From: Flavihumibacter petaseus NBRC 106054
Lineage (GTDB): Bacteria > Bacteroidota > Bacteroidia > Chitinophagales > Chitinophagaceae
Direction: 5' to 3'
DNA length: 64,000 nt
Assembly: GCF_000974785.1 (NCBI RefSeq)
Contig: NZ_BBWV01000002.1
Location: forward strand, 372,001-436,000
A program made the translations under genes and the position numbers. Shown here in pieces: positions 45,392 to 54,440 of this stretch; positions within the stretch are counted from its first letter, which is position 1, and every line of letters begins with the position of its first letter. The notes beneath the pieces are model-generated. The model made no database searches, was not told where the DNA came from, and worked only from the letters and a program-made list of their open reading frames with translations.

Positions 45392-45408
45392 CGCCAAAAA
45401 ATCTTGTG

Positions 45409-46596
45409 ATGAAACAGAACTATAACCGCAGATTGGAAAAGTTGCAGGAAGAACACCGGAGATTGCTGGAAAGGGAAAATTTCCCGCAAAAGGAAAGCAA
45501 CGGCATCATTCAACGGTATCAATACCCCGTATTGACTGCGGAACATACTCCGTTATTCTGGCGATATGACCTCCGGTATGAATCAAATCCACACCTGATG
45601 GAGCGGTTCGGCATCAATGCTGTGTTCAATGCCGGTGCTATCAAATTCAATGACCGGTATTGCCTGGTGGCAAGGGTGGAAGGTGCGGACCGGAAATCAT
45701 TCTTTGCCATCGCGGAAAGTCCCAACGGTATCGATAATTTCAGATTCCATGACTACCCGGTACGCCTGCCGGAAACCGCAATACCGGATACGAATGTTTA
45801 TGATATGCGGCTCGTGGCACATGAAGATGGATGGATCTATGGCCTCTTTTGCACGGAACGCAGGGATCAGTCGGTTGGGGAGGCAGATCAGTCCGCCGCC
45901 ATTGCCCAGTGCGGCATAGCCCGCACAAAAGATCTGGAAAGCTGGGAAAGACTTCCTGACCTGGTAACAGCCTCACCGCAGCAACGAAATGTAGTGCTGC
46001 ATCCCGAATTTGTTCAGGGTAAATATGCATTCTATACAAGGCCCCAGGATGGATTTATCGATGCCGGAAGTGGAGGTGGAATCGGCTTCGGACTTTGTGA
46101 TGATATTTCCCGTGCGGTGATCCATAAAGAAGTTATTGTTGACCGCAAGCGTTATCATACAGTGTATGAATCCAAGAATGGTCTCGGCCCGGCGCCAATA
46201 AAAACTTCGGAAGGCTGGTTGCATCTTGCCCATGGGGTTAGAAACACAGCAGCGGGTCTCCGATATGTTTTGTATCTTTTTCTCACCGACCTGGCCCAAC
46301 CTGAAAAAGTTATTGCGAAACCGGCAGGTTATTTCATGGCTCCTGAAGGTGAAGAACGGACCGGTGATGTTTCCAATGTATTGTTCAGCAACGGCTGGAT
46401 AGTGGAGGAGGATGGTACCGTACTGATCTATTACGCAGCTTCGGATTCGCGGATGCACGTGGCCGTGAGCAGTATCGCCCTGTTACTGGAATATGTAAGG
46501 CAGACTGCACCGGACGGATATACGTCCGCAACATCCGTAGATACACTTTGCCGGATCATCGATAGCAACCTGCAGGTAGCCGCGCAGGTCGGTTAA
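45409..46596 (+). CDS. GH130 glycoside phosphorylase, 4-O-beta-D-mannosyl-D-glucose phosphorylase type
   Basis: 395 residues from ATG at 45409; the frame is open further upstream only because it overlaps the symporter gene. Five-bladed propeller typical of GH130: [32 protein letters not shown] (the Asp is the likely catalytic acid), [27 protein letters not shown], and [29 protein letters not shown]. The helical N-terminus ([21 protein letters not shown]) and length fit subfamily 1. The reaction is mannosyl-glucose plus phosphate giving mannose 1-phosphate and glucose, in the cytoplasm. The adjacent epimerase makes its substrate. Confidence 0.93.
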   Translation: MKQNYNRRLEKLQEEHRRLLERENFPQKESNGIIQRYQYPVLTAEHTPLFWRYDLRYESNPHLMERFGINAVFNAGAIKFNDRYCLVARVEGADRKSFFAIAESPNGIDNFRFHDYPVRLPETAIPDTNVYDMRLVAHEDGWIYGLFCTERRDQSVGEADQSAAIAQCGIARTKDLESWERLPDLVTASPQQRNVVLHPEFVQGKYAFYTRPQDGFIDAGSGGGIGFGLCDDISRAVIHKEVIVDRKRYHTVYESKNGLGPAPIKTSEGWLHLAHGVRNTAAGLRYVLYLFLTDLAQPEKVIAKPAGYFMAPEGEERTGDVSNVLFSNGWIVEEDGTVLIYYAASDSRMHVAVSSIALLLEYVRQTAPDGYTSATSVDTLCRIIDSNLQVAAQVG

Positions 46597-46608
46597 ACCG
46601 AAACCAAT

Positions 46609-47823
46609 ATGCTGTTTCAACGATTGCAGCGGGAACTCCTTAATGAACTGGAAGCTATCCTGCAGTATTGGGCCATGCACATGCCAGACAACCGGTACGG
46701 TGGTTTTTATGGCCGAATTGATGAAAACAACTATGTCGTGCAGGGAGCTCCCAAAGGCGCCGTACTCAACGCCAGGATTTGCTGGACTTTCGCGGCTGCC
46801 CACCGGATCCGGCCGAACAAGGAGTGGCTCGCGCTTTCACAACGGGCTTACCATTATCTCAACCGTTTTTTTATCGACCCGGTATATGGTGGGGTTTGCT
46901 GGACAGTTGATCACACCGGGAGACCACTGGATACCAAAAAGCAGGTTTATGCCATTGCGTTTGTGCTCTATGCCTGCGCAGCGTATTACCGGGCATCTGA
47001 GGATGAACAGGCATTAACGGATGCCTGGAGCCTTTACCAGCAACTGGAGCAGTATTGTCTTGACCAGGAATACGGCGGTTACGGCGAAGCGTGGTCGCGT
47101 GAATGGGGCCGGCTCGACGACCTCCGCCTGAGTAAAAAGGATGCCAACGAAGCGAAAAGCATGAACACGCATCTGCATGTGTTAGAGGCATATGCAGCAC
47201 TCTATCAGTGCCGGCCTGATCCCCGGTTGAAACAATCCATTGTTTCCCTGCTCAACCTGTTTGATCAGCATATCATTGACAGGGCTACGGGTCACCTGCA
47301 CCTGTTCTTTGCTGCCAACTGGGAATTGCGGTCTTCCACCATCTCATACGGGCATGATATTGAAGCAGGCTGGCTGCTGCTTGAAGCAGCAACCATTACC
47401 GGCGATGCCGGCCTTGTCGAAATTTTCCGCCGCCGCGCCGTAAAGCTCACGAATGCTGCTTTGCGGGGAATGGATGCTGATGGTGGATTATGGTATGAGT
47501 ATGAACCTTCCACCCAGCATCTTGTACAGGAAAAGCACTGGTGGCCCCAGGCAGAAGCACTCGTCGGACTGTTTAATGCCTGGCAGGTGACACTGGATGA
47601 ATCTTACCTGCAACAGGTACTTGCCACCTGGAAATTCATCCAGCAGAAAATAAAAGACAAAGTGCATGGCGAATGGTTCTGGGGTGTTGATGCCAATGGA
47701 CTTCCATTGCCCAACCAGGACAAAGCAGGTCTCTGGAAATGTCCCTACCACAATGGCCGGGCCTGCATCGAACTGCTCGAACGGATTCAAACCGGAATTG
47801 TTCACACACCAGTTGCCTCCTAA
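46609..47823 (+). CDS. cellobiose 2-epimerase
   Basis: 404 residues, (alpha/alpha)6 barrel of the N-acylglucosamine 2-epimerase superfamily. The N-terminal GGFYGRIDENNYVVQGAPKGAVLNARICWTFAAAHR is characteristic of cellobiose 2-epimerases. The conserved His residues needed for epimerisation appear in MNTHLHVLEAYAAL, SYGHDIEAGWLLLEA and near the C-terminus (KCPYHNGRACIE). The enzyme converts beta-1,4-mannobiose to mannosyl-glucose, the substrate of the preceding GH130 enzyme. It starts 12 bp after that gene. Confidence 0.94.
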   Translation: MLFQRLQRELLNELEAILQYWAMHMPDNRYGGFYGRIDENNYVVQGAPKGAVLNARICWTFAAAHRIRPNKEWLALSQRAYHYLNRFFIDPVYGGVCWTVDHTGRPLDTKKQVYAIAFVLYACAAYYRASEDEQALTDAWSLYQQLEQYCLDQEYGGYGEAWSREWGRLDDLRLSKKDANEAKSMNTHLHVLEAYAALYQCRPDPRLKQSIVSLLNLFDQHIIDRATGHLHLFFAANWELRSSTISYGHDIEAGWLLLEAATITGDAGLVEIFRRRAVKLTNAALRGMDADGGLWYEYEPSTQHLVQEKHWWPQAEALVGLFNAWQVTLDESYLQQVLATWKFIQQKIKDKVHGEWFWGVDANGLPLPNQDKAGLWKCPYHNGRACIELLERIQTGIVHTPVAS

Positions 47824-47853
47824 CCCCTTATATTTACGTTCCATTTGTATAGT

Positions 47854-48525
47854 ATGAAATATGCTTTGATGATGCTTTGCGCATCGGTTCTGGTAGCCAT
47901 GTCTCTTCCCGCAAGAAAAAAGAAAGTGATTTTTTTCGGTGATTCCATCACACAGGCTGGTGTGGAAAAAGGAGGGTATATCACCCGCATCGGAGAAAAC
48001 CTGCAGAAGCAGGGAAAAGGCGCAGACTACGAACTGATTGGCTCGGGAATCGGTGGAAATAAAGTGTATGATCTGTATCTCCGCATGGACAGTGACGTGC
48101 TGGCGAAAAAGCCGGACATAGTTTTCGTATATGTAGGAGTGAACGATGTGTGGCATAAAACCCTGCTGGGAACAGGTACTGATCTGGACAAGTTCACCAG
48201 GTTCTATTCGGCGCTCCTACGCAAAATCAAAGCAGCAAATGCGAAAGTGATCATGGTGACTCCTGCTGTAATCGGTGAAAAGAAGGATGGTGACAATGCG
48301 CAGGATAAAGACCTGGACATTTACAGCCAGGCGCTGCGGGATCTCGCAGCACAGGAGCAATGCCCGCTGGTGGATCTCAGGAAAATCTTCCTGGATTTCA
48401 ATATACAGCACAATACAGGCAACGAGGCAAAAGGTATCCTGACTACCGATGGCGTTCACCTGAATGACACCGGTAACCAGCTGGTAGCGGATAAAATGAC
48501 TGAATCACTCTTAAACCTGAAGTAA
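47854..48525 (+). CDS. secreted SGNH/GDSL hydrolase
   Basis: 223 residues from ATG at 47854 with a short signal peptide (MMLCASVLVAMSLPA). Block I IFFGDSITQAG (Ser), block III VYVGVNDVWHK (Asn) and block V DGVHLNDTGN (Asp/His) make a complete SGNH set. Such enzymes remove acetyl groups from polysaccharides or act on other esters; in a mannan operon a mannan acetylesterase is plausible (inference). A TATATTTA element at 47829-47836 resembles a -7 box, but no matching -33 box was found at the right distance, so it is probably read from the operon promoter. Confidence 0.88.
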   Translation: MKYALMMLCASVLVAMSLPARKKKVIFFGDSITQAGVEKGGYITRIGENLQKQGKGADYELIGSGIGGNKVYDLYLRMDSDVLAKKPDIVFVYVGVNDVWHKTLLGTGTDLDKFTRFYSALLRKIKAANAKVIMVTPAVIGEKKDGDNAQDKDLDIYSQALRDLAAQEQCPLVDLRKIFLDFNIQHNTGNEAKGILTTDGVHLNDTGNQLVADKMTESLLNLK

Positions 48526-48529
48526 CCAG

Positions 48530-49543
48530 ATGTATACGCCCTCACCTCACCGGTACCAGAACATAAGTTATCGTCGATGTGGAAACAGTGGCCTGTTGCT
48601 GCCGCCAATTTCACTTGGACTGTGGCATAATTTCGGCGGAGTAGACGTTTTTGAACAGGGGCGTGCGATCATTCGCGCAGCCTTTGACAATGGCATAACC
48701 CATATCGATCTTGCCAATAATTACGGGCCGCCGCCAGGTTCAGCCGAATCCAATTTCGGAGAGATTCTGAAAAAAGATTTTACTGGCTACCTGCGCGATG
48801 AGTTAATCATCTCCACCAAAGCAGGTTATACTATGTGGGAAGGTCCTTACGGCGATTGGGGTTCCAGGAAATACCTGGTCTCCAGCCTGGACCAGAGCCT
48901 GAAACGCATGGGCCTGGAATACGTGGACATTTTCTATTCACACCGGCCTGATCCCAACACCCCGCTGGAAGAGACCATGATGGCCCTCGATCAGATTGTA
49001 CGAAGCGGTAAAGCCCTTTATGCCGGTATTTCCAATTACAATGCCGATCAATCCGCCAGGGCAATGGCAATTCTGCGGGAACTGGGAACACCCTGTCTTA
49101 TCCACCAGGCCCGGTATTCTTTATTTGACCGGTGGGTGGAAGACGGGCTGCTGGAAGTGCTGAAAGAGCAGGGGGCAGGCTGTATAGCATTTTCTCCGCT
49201 TGCACAGGGGCTACTGACCGACAAATACCTGAAAGAAATTCCTGTCGATTCCAGGATGGCAAAATCACATGGTCACCTGCAGCAATCTGCGCTTACTCCC
49301 GCAACGCACACCGCCATACGCGCACTTCATGCGCTGGCAGTTTCACGGGGACAAACACTGTCGCAACTGGCGCTGGCCTGGTTGCTGCACGATCAGCGGC
49401 TGACCTCTGTGATTATTGGCGTCAGCTCTGTTACCCAGTTACATCAGAACCTGGCAACGCTTGAGCATACGGCATTTGATGAAGAAACGCTACGGGCGAT
49501 CGAGAACATTCTGAATGAAAGGAAAAAAGAAACCGCTGCCTGA
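48530..49543 (+). CDS. aldo/keto reductase, YghZ-like
   Basis: 337 residues, cytoplasmic. The AKR tetrad is visible: Asp and Tyr in HIDLANNYGPPPGSAE, Lys in IISTKAGYTMWEGPYGDWGS, and His in IFYSHRPDPNTP. The GPYGDWGSRKYL segment and the C-terminal SVIIGVSSVTQLHQNL fit the YghZ (L-glyceraldehyde 3-phosphate reductase) group of the Kvbeta-like branch. Substrates are aldehydes or sugars with NADPH. It starts four bases after the SGNH gene, so it is part of the same operon, but its role in mannan use is unclear. Its last bases lie in the terminator of the convergent gene. Confidence 0.92.
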   Translation: MYTPSPHRYQNISYRRCGNSGLLLPPISLGLWHNFGGVDVFEQGRAIIRAAFDNGITHIDLANNYGPPPGSAESNFGEILKKDFTGYLRDELIISTKAGYTMWEGPYGDWGSRKYLVSSLDQSLKRMGLEYVDIFYSHRPDPNTPLEETMMALDQIVRSGKALYAGISNYNADQSARAMAILRELGTPCLIHQARYSLFDRWVEDGLLEVLKEQGAGCIAFSPLAQGLLTDKYLKEIPVDSRMAKSHGHLQQSALTPATHTAIRALHALAVSRGQTLSQLALAWLLHDQRLTSVIIGVSSVTQLHQNLATLEHTAFDEETLRAIENILNERKKETAA

Positions 49544-49562
49544 TCTGAACAGGACAGCGGTT
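49524..49562 (-). terminator. rho-independent terminator of the GH109 operon
   Basis: On the minus strand a stem AACCGCTG...CCTG / CAGG...CAGCGGTT (one bulged base) is followed by TTTCTTTTTTCC. It overlaps the last codons and stop of the convergent aldo/keto reductase gene and may also slow transcription arriving from the left. Confidence 0.8.
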
Positions 49563-49583
49563 GTACATGATAAACCAACTTAT

Positions 49584-51017
49584 TTATAGCTGCTTGCTGG
49601 CTTCTTTTTTGCGGACCGTCGTTGTACCACCGCCATCGAGCGTGAGGTTGACGGGCTGATTGGTTTTCCAGTTTCCGCGGGTGAAATCCGGCACATCCAC
49701 TGAACGGCTTCTTTTAGCCACAGATGCTTCTGATAATGGTGCCACGGCGCTCCAGAGCGCTGCATCGTAAACGTCCTGATCCAGCGGGAGTCCGTTGCGC
49801 AGGCAGTCGATCAGGCGCCAGTCCATGATGAAATCCATACCGCCGTGACCGCCAACGGATTTTGCAATATTGCCAATATGTTTCACAATGGGAAGGGTAT
49901 ATTTTTCTTCCAGTGACTTCATTTCCGATTCATTCACCCATTCATCGTTGAAGGCAATTTTCGCAGGGTCGGGCCATTTCTGTGCCATGCCTTTTGTTCC
50001 GCTCAGGAGATGAATGCGGGAGTATGGGCGGGGAGAAGTGACGTCATGCTGTACCATGATGGTTTTGCCTTTCATGGTACGGATAAGCGTCGTATTCATA
50101 TTCCCCCTGAATTTCTGCGTGGTAAACTCGTTGTAAAAGGGGTCTTTGGCAGCCAGTTCCTTTGCATGGGCCTGCATCTGGAAATCATTGCTGCTCATGG
50201 CCACGAGGTGATCCATCTGATCACCGCGGTTGATATTCATGCATTGTGCGATCGGTCCAAGGCCATGGGTGGGATAGAGATTGCCGTTCCTTTTGCCGTT
50301 TTCGCGGAGGCGCCACATGTCCGCATATCCCTTTTTATTGAAATTCAGGTCGAGCAGGTTGTGGATATATGCCCCTTCTGCATGCACCAATTCTCCGAAC
50401 AGCCCATTTCTGGCCATATTCAGGGTAAGGAGCTCAAAGAAATCATAACAGCAGTTCTCGAGCATCATGCAATGCTTGCGCGTCTTTTCAGAAGTTTCTA
50501 CCAGCTGCCAGCATTCATCAAGGGTAACTGCAGCAGGAACTTCGGATGCAGCATGTTTGCCATGATTCATTGCATATACAGCAATCGGCGTATGCAGGAT
50601 CCAGGGAGTCGTGATATAAATCAGGTCAATATCAGCACTCTCGCACATTGCTTTGTAACCCTCTTCACCGGAGTATTCCCTGGCTTCGGGAAGCCCCGCT
50701 TTGGTGAGGATGTTCTGCGCTTTCTTTACGCGGTCAGGATACTTGTCGCAAAGCGCCTTGATCTCCACGCCTTCAATAAAACTCATGCGTTCAACCGCCC
50801 CTGGTCCACGCATACCGAGTCCTACAAACCCGATACGTACCTTATCCAGTTTCGGTGCCGCATAGCCGCACATGTTGAATCTGCCAGCCCGGGCTACTGC
50901 TTCACGGGATGCCAGTTCCATGGCGTCACTTTCATTCGCCCAGGATGGAAGGCCACTGATCAGGGCGCCGGTGCCCAGGGTGATATCACGCAGGAAATGT
51001 CTGCGGTTCGAGCTCAT
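49584..51017 (-). CDS. GH109-type alpha-N-acetylgalactosaminidase (Gfo/Idh/MocA fold, Tat-exported)
   Basis: 477 residues. Twin-arginine signal NRRHFLRDITLGTGAL, so exported folded with NAD. The Rossmann part has VRIGFVGLGMRGPGAVERM and the GH109 signatures ASEVPAAVTLDECWQLVETSEKTRKHCMMLENCCYDFFELLTLNMA, AEGAYIHNLLDLNFN and NGNLYPTHGLGPIAQCMNINRGDQMDHLVAM. GH109 enzymes cleave terminal alpha-GalNAc by an NAD-dependent oxidation/elimination mechanism. Its start overlaps the end of the upstream NahK-like kinase gene by four bases (ATGA), which suits a salvage pathway: release of GalNAc outside, phosphorylation inside. Confidence 0.92.
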   Translation of the reverse strand: MSSNRRHFLRDITLGTGALISGLPSWANESDAMELASREAVARAGRFNMCGYAAPKLDKVRIGFVGLGMRGPGAVERMSFIEGVEIKALCDKYPDRVKKAQNILTKAGLPEAREYSGEEGYKAMCESADIDLIYITTPWILHTPIAVYAMNHGKHAASEVPAAVTLDECWQLVETSEKTRKHCMMLENCCYDFFELLTLNMARNGLFGELVHAEGAYIHNLLDLNFNKKGYADMWRLRENGKRNGNLYPTHGLGPIAQCMNINRGDQMDHLVAMSSNDFQMQAHAKELAAKDPFYNEFTTQKFRGNMNTTLIRTMKGKTIMVQHDVTSPRPYSRIHLLSGTKGMAQKWPDPAKIAFNDEWVNESEMKSLEEKYTLPIVKHIGNIAKSVGGHGGMDFIMDWRLIDCLRNGLPLDQDVYDAALWSAVAPLSEASVAKRSRSVDVPDFTRGNWKTNQPVNLTLDGGGTTTVRKKEASKQL

Positions 51018-52105
51018 TTGTTTGTATTTATGTGTTGATGCAATATTTTTTCCAGTTCGGGTTCTTCCCGCTGTAATTTCTTCAGCAGGTCAATCTGGTT
51101 GAGCGCCCTGTAGTAATTATGACCCGGGTAGCGGGCACCATAATAAATATCGTCATTAAAGTGATCAGCAAGAAAACGGATCGCCTGCATGTAGATCATG
51201 ATCTTTCCGGCAAATATGAACGAACGTTTTTCCGCCATGGTCAGTTCATCCCGCATTTCCACCAGGTAACCTTTTACAATGGCTTCAAAGATCTCCTTAC
51301 GGATATGATTTAAACTCAGATCGGTCTCTTCCTCACTCACTGGTGAAAGATACGTGCGGAGCATGTCGCCGGCATCACTGAAAAAATGGCCGGGCATCAT
51401 GGTGTCGAGATCGATCACACACATGCCTTTGTTGTTTCTGTCGAGCAATACATTACTGATCTTGGTATCATGATGCATCACCCGGATTTTGTATGCCGGA
51501 TCATTACAAATGCTGTCGTAGCCACTTACAATGAACGTAAATGCTTCAATGTCCTCGATGGCTTTCCCTGACGCTGCGATCCTTTCGCGGTTTCCTTTAA
51601 TGAGCGATTGCCGGAACTGGTCGTACCGCAATCGAAGGTTATGAAAGTCGGGGATCGTAATGTGCAGCGCACTTGGATTCAGTTCACTCAGCCTGGCCGC
51701 AAAACGGCCGAACTGAAGGGCTGCTTCGTAGGCCTCATCCGGGTTTTCCACCACATCCAGTGAAGTAGAGCCTTTTACAAACGGGCTCAACCGGTAATAA
51801 CCCATTCCTTCCACAAATGCCAGTTCCTGGCGTGATTTTGTCTGAATAGGCAATACAAAGGGGTAATCCGGATGGTTTTTGCGGAGATAGTCGCCGATCT
51901 TCCTCACATTATCTGCAATTTTCTGGGGATCACGGAATACCTGCTGATTGATTCGCTGGAGTATATAATCCTGGCTCCCGGTAAAAACGCGCCAGGTGGT
52001 GTTGATGAGGCCGGAACCATATGGTTCAGTTCTTCCATCGGTAAGGTTAATGGCAAATTCCGGTAAGACGGATGTAACCAAATCTGATTGTTCTATTGAT
52101 ATCAT
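51014..52105 (-). CDS. NahK-like N-acetylhexosamine 1-kinase (APH fold)
   Basis: 363 residues, cytoplasmic, aminoglycoside phosphotransferase fold. Features: YGSGLINTTWRVF and YILQRINQQVFRDPQKIADNVRKIGDYL at the N-terminus (the NahK signature), MHHDTKISNVLLDRNNKGMCVIDLDTMMPGHFFSDAGDMLRTYLSP with the catalytic Asp and metal-binding Asp. NahK makes GlcNAc-1-P or GalNAc-1-P from the free sugars and ATP. The stop overlaps the GH109 start; the kinase gene comes first. A divergent-looking gap of 81 bp separates it from the next gene, also on the minus strand. Confidence 0.88.
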   Translation of the reverse strand: MISIEQSDLVTSVLPEFAINLTDGRTEPYGSGLINTTWRVFTGSQDYILQRINQQVFRDPQKIADNVRKIGDYLRKNHPDYPFVLPIQTKSRQELAFVEGMGYYRLSPFVKGSTSLDVVENPDEAYEAALQFGRFAARLSELNPSALHITIPDFHNLRLRYDQFRQSLIKGNRERIAASGKAIEDIEAFTFIVSGYDSICNDPAYKIRVMHHDTKISNVLLDRNNKGMCVIDLDTMMPGHFFSDAGDMLRTYLSPVSEEETDLSLNHIRKEIFEAIVKGYLVEMRDELTMAEKRSFIFAGKIMIYMQAIRFLADHFNDDIYYGARYPGHNYYRALNQIDLLKKLQREEPELEKILHQHINTNK

Positions 52106-52186
52106 TCTGCGACTAACTTAGAATTTAGTCATCAGGTTTTGGTATGCAACCGTTTGCCCAAAAATGAATATCCCGTCGCAGGAGAT

Positions 52187-53857
52187 TTACTCAATCGTTT
52201 GCTTATGTAATCTGGCTGCTGCAATGCCCTTTTCCGCATAGGGGTTTCCGGGGTTGATGCGCAGGTCTTCCCTGAAGACAGTTTCCGCTTCTTTGAATTT
52301 TTTGCTCTTCAGCAGCAGGTTCCCCCACCAGTGCCGGGCGGGAAGTAACCAGTCTCTCGGCTCGTCATAAATCATGGCATCTTCCGCTTTTGCCGCTGCC
52401 TCATAGGTTTTCAGTGCCGCTTTAGTATTCTTTTCGTTTTCTTCTATAGCTCCCTTAAGGATGAGCAACCCTACCCGCGAGCCGCTGGCCGGGGCATTGA
52501 TGGGGCCGAGGGGCGCATAAAGGCCACTATCCTTTTTCAGGATCGCTTCAGCGCTTTCCAGTTCCTGCCTTGCTTCTTTGGTCCGTTGTGTGTTGGCATA
52601 AGCCACCCCTTTGCTAAAATGCTGTAACAGCCTGGCATAGGTGAGGCTGTCTGACATGTCGGGCTGGTCCAGGATCTCGTCCCAGCGCTGGAAGGCTACC
52701 CGGATAAACTCGGGAGTCATGTAGATATACTGCATGTAATAGCCGAATACCGGCATGGCGAGATATTCGTAGGGAATCGCTGCCTGACAGTCTTTTCCGT
52801 AACGGAGCGCAGTGGTATAATCATTCTGATTGATCGCGCAGGCTGCCTGCATATGCCTGTTGTGATATTCGTACAGGTCTGCCTTGTTAACGACATCAGG
52901 AAAGAGACCTTTATAGTGCAGGTAGGCTTTGACTGCGGTATCGTTAACTTTTATGCCTTCCTGGTACCGGCCTGTCCTTACATAGATGTGGGAAGGCATG
53001 TGAAGCATGTGGGAGAGGGCGGGTGTCAGGGTTCCCAGGCGATCGGCGCTGGGTGCAGCGTGTTCGGGATGCGGGGATGCCTCAACCACATGGATATAAT
53101 AGTGATTCAGCCCCGGATGCATCGGCGCATCTTTGAGCGAGCTTTCGAGCAGTTTGACCAATGCCGGCGTCCAGGCGCGGGGATTGCCATCGGTTGTCCA
53201 GAAATCCCAGGGATGCAATAACATGTACGCGTCTACCGTCAATGCATTAACGTCGGCGACAGGAAATTTTTTGCTGAGTGCCTCCATGGCTTTGGCATAG
53301 GTCTCATTTAACTGCGCCTGGTTGGCACTGCTGTCGCCGGTATATCTTGTATCCATCGCTGAAATCAATGCCTTTTCGGTCTCACTGGCATTGTCAAGAT
53401 GCCGTTTGGCTTTCTGAACAGCCTGCCAGGCATCATGGGAAGCTACGTAGCCAAAATCATTGATGTTTGGGCCAAGTGCCAGCGCTTCACCCCAGTACAG
53501 CATCGCACAGGCAGAATCGAATTGCTGCGCTTTCCGGAATGAGGGGACGGATTCAATGATATGGAAACCGTAATAACAATTGATTCCCTGGTTAAAATAA
53601 AACTGGGCGCTGTCGCTGGTGGTGGAGATTTTCCATTTCCAGATGCCGCTGCCCGGTAACGGTATCATTACATCGGCAAGTTCTTCAATGTTCAGTGTGC
53701 GCCAGTCAGGAGTGCAGGAGATTGCCGTAAGGGCTACTTTTTTGCGCGCTTTTTCAATTTCATCGGAAGGTTTGGTGGCTGAGCTTTCCGGGAACAGCGG
53801 AAATGATACCAGTAGTGTGCTGTACACCATGAAAGCCCAGATCATAAGAGGGTTCAT
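52187..53857 (-). CDS. secreted tetratricopeptide-repeat protein
   Basis: 556 residues. An N-terminal hydrophobic segment (MIWAFMVYSTLLVSFPLFP) acts as signal peptide. The rest is helical with TPR-like units: AQFYFNQGINCYYGFHIIESVPSFRKAQQFDSACAMLYWGEALALGPN, a middle block with HPGLNHYYIHVVEASPHPEHA and LSHMLHMPSHIYVRTGRYQEGI, and C-terminal KNTKAALKTYEAAAKAEDAM and KFKEAETVFREDLRINPGN. The His-rich central block is typical of a large family of unassigned secreted TPR proteins in Bacteroidota and Proteobacteria. No function known. Confidence 0.85.
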   Translation of the reverse strand: MNPLMIWAFMVYSTLLVSFPLFPESSATKPSDEIEKARKKVALTAISCTPDWRTLNIEELADVMIPLPGSGIWKWKISTTSDSAQFYFNQGINCYYGFHIIESVPSFRKAQQFDSACAMLYWGEALALGPNINDFGYVASHDAWQAVQKAKRHLDNASETEKALISAMDTRYTGDSSANQAQLNETYAKAMEALSKKFPVADVNALTVDAYMLLHPWDFWTTDGNPRAWTPALVKLLESSLKDAPMHPGLNHYYIHVVEASPHPEHAAPSADRLGTLTPALSHMLHMPSHIYVRTGRYQEGIKVNDTAVKAYLHYKGLFPDVVNKADLYEYHNRHMQAACAINQNDYTTALRYGKDCQAAIPYEYLAMPVFGYYMQYIYMTPEFIRVAFQRWDEILDQPDMSDSLTYARLLQHFSKGVAYANTQRTKEARQELESAEAILKKDSGLYAPLGPINAPASGSRVGLLILKGAIEENEKNTKAALKTYEAAAKAEDAMIYDEPRDWLLPARHWWGNLLLKSKKFKEAETVFREDLRINPGNPYAEKGIAAARLHKQTIE

Positions 53858-53900
53858 GAAAAGTTAGTTTCCGGATAAGATACAAAAATCAGCCGGTTTA

Positions 53901-54440
53901 CTACCCCTGTTTTTTCCATTGTTTTTTCTGGTGAGCCAGGTACCGGTCCAACAGAACAAGGGCCAGCACGATGTTAACCAGGATGAAAATATTGATATAG
54001 GTGTTATTGAAGATCCTTTCCAGGTGAAGGTCTTCTACTTTGAAGGGAATCCGGGTTCCGGAATCTGCTATTGTCCAGTTAATCTGTCCAAAGGCGTAAA
54101 CCAGGAAACCCACGATCAAAAGCAGAAAGAAACCGCCAATGCCAAAGATGATCTTCTTATTGATATAGGAACCGGTTGCAGGAGCAATATGGTGGCGCAT
54201 GATCTCTTCCATCACATTCCTGTTGAAACGGAGGGATGGTTCTTCCAGCGAGATGTCTTCCCCGAGGGAAACGCTGAATTGCAGCAGGTCTTCATATTTC
54301 TGCTTCCATTCCTTATCGTTGGCGATCAGGTTTTCGACGGTGGAACGCTCTGCAGCACTCAGGTGCCCGTCAATATATTCCCAAAGGAGGGAATCCATGG
54401 ATGGATGTTCGTTCATATAAATCGTTTTAGCGCTCATCAT
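53901..54440 (-). CDS. anti-sigma factor-like membrane protein
   Basis: 179 residues. The N-terminal part (residues 14-85) resembles the cytoplasmic anti-sigma domain: LLWEYIDGHLSAAERSTVENLIANDKEWKQKYEDLLQF, a zinc-free version lacking the His-x3-Cys-x2-Cys set. Two hydrophobic helices follow (about 97-117 and 148-166), so unlike most anti-sigma factors it crosses the membrane twice. Its start overlaps the end of the sigma factor gene (54437-54440), the standard order for an ECF sigma and its inhibitor. The signal sensed is unknown. Confidence 0.85.
   Translation of the reverse strand: MMSAKTIYMNEHPSMDSLLWEYIDGHLSAAERSTVENLIANDKEWKQKYEDLLQFSVSLGEDISLEEPSLRFNRNVMEEIMRHHIAPATGSYINKKIIFGIGGFFLLLIVGFLVYAFGQINWTIADSGTRIPFKVEDLHLERIFNNTYINIFILVNIVLALVLLDRYLAHQKKQWKKQG

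Noticed and set aside
45262-45408. Upstream extension of the GH130 gene inside the symporter gene
   Set aside because: The first 49 codons lie in the symporter coding region and match no GH130 sequence; ATG at 45409 fits the family.
50010-51038. 342-residue plus-strand frame opposite the GH109 gene
   Set aside because: Antisense shadow of a conserved family; no motif or start context.
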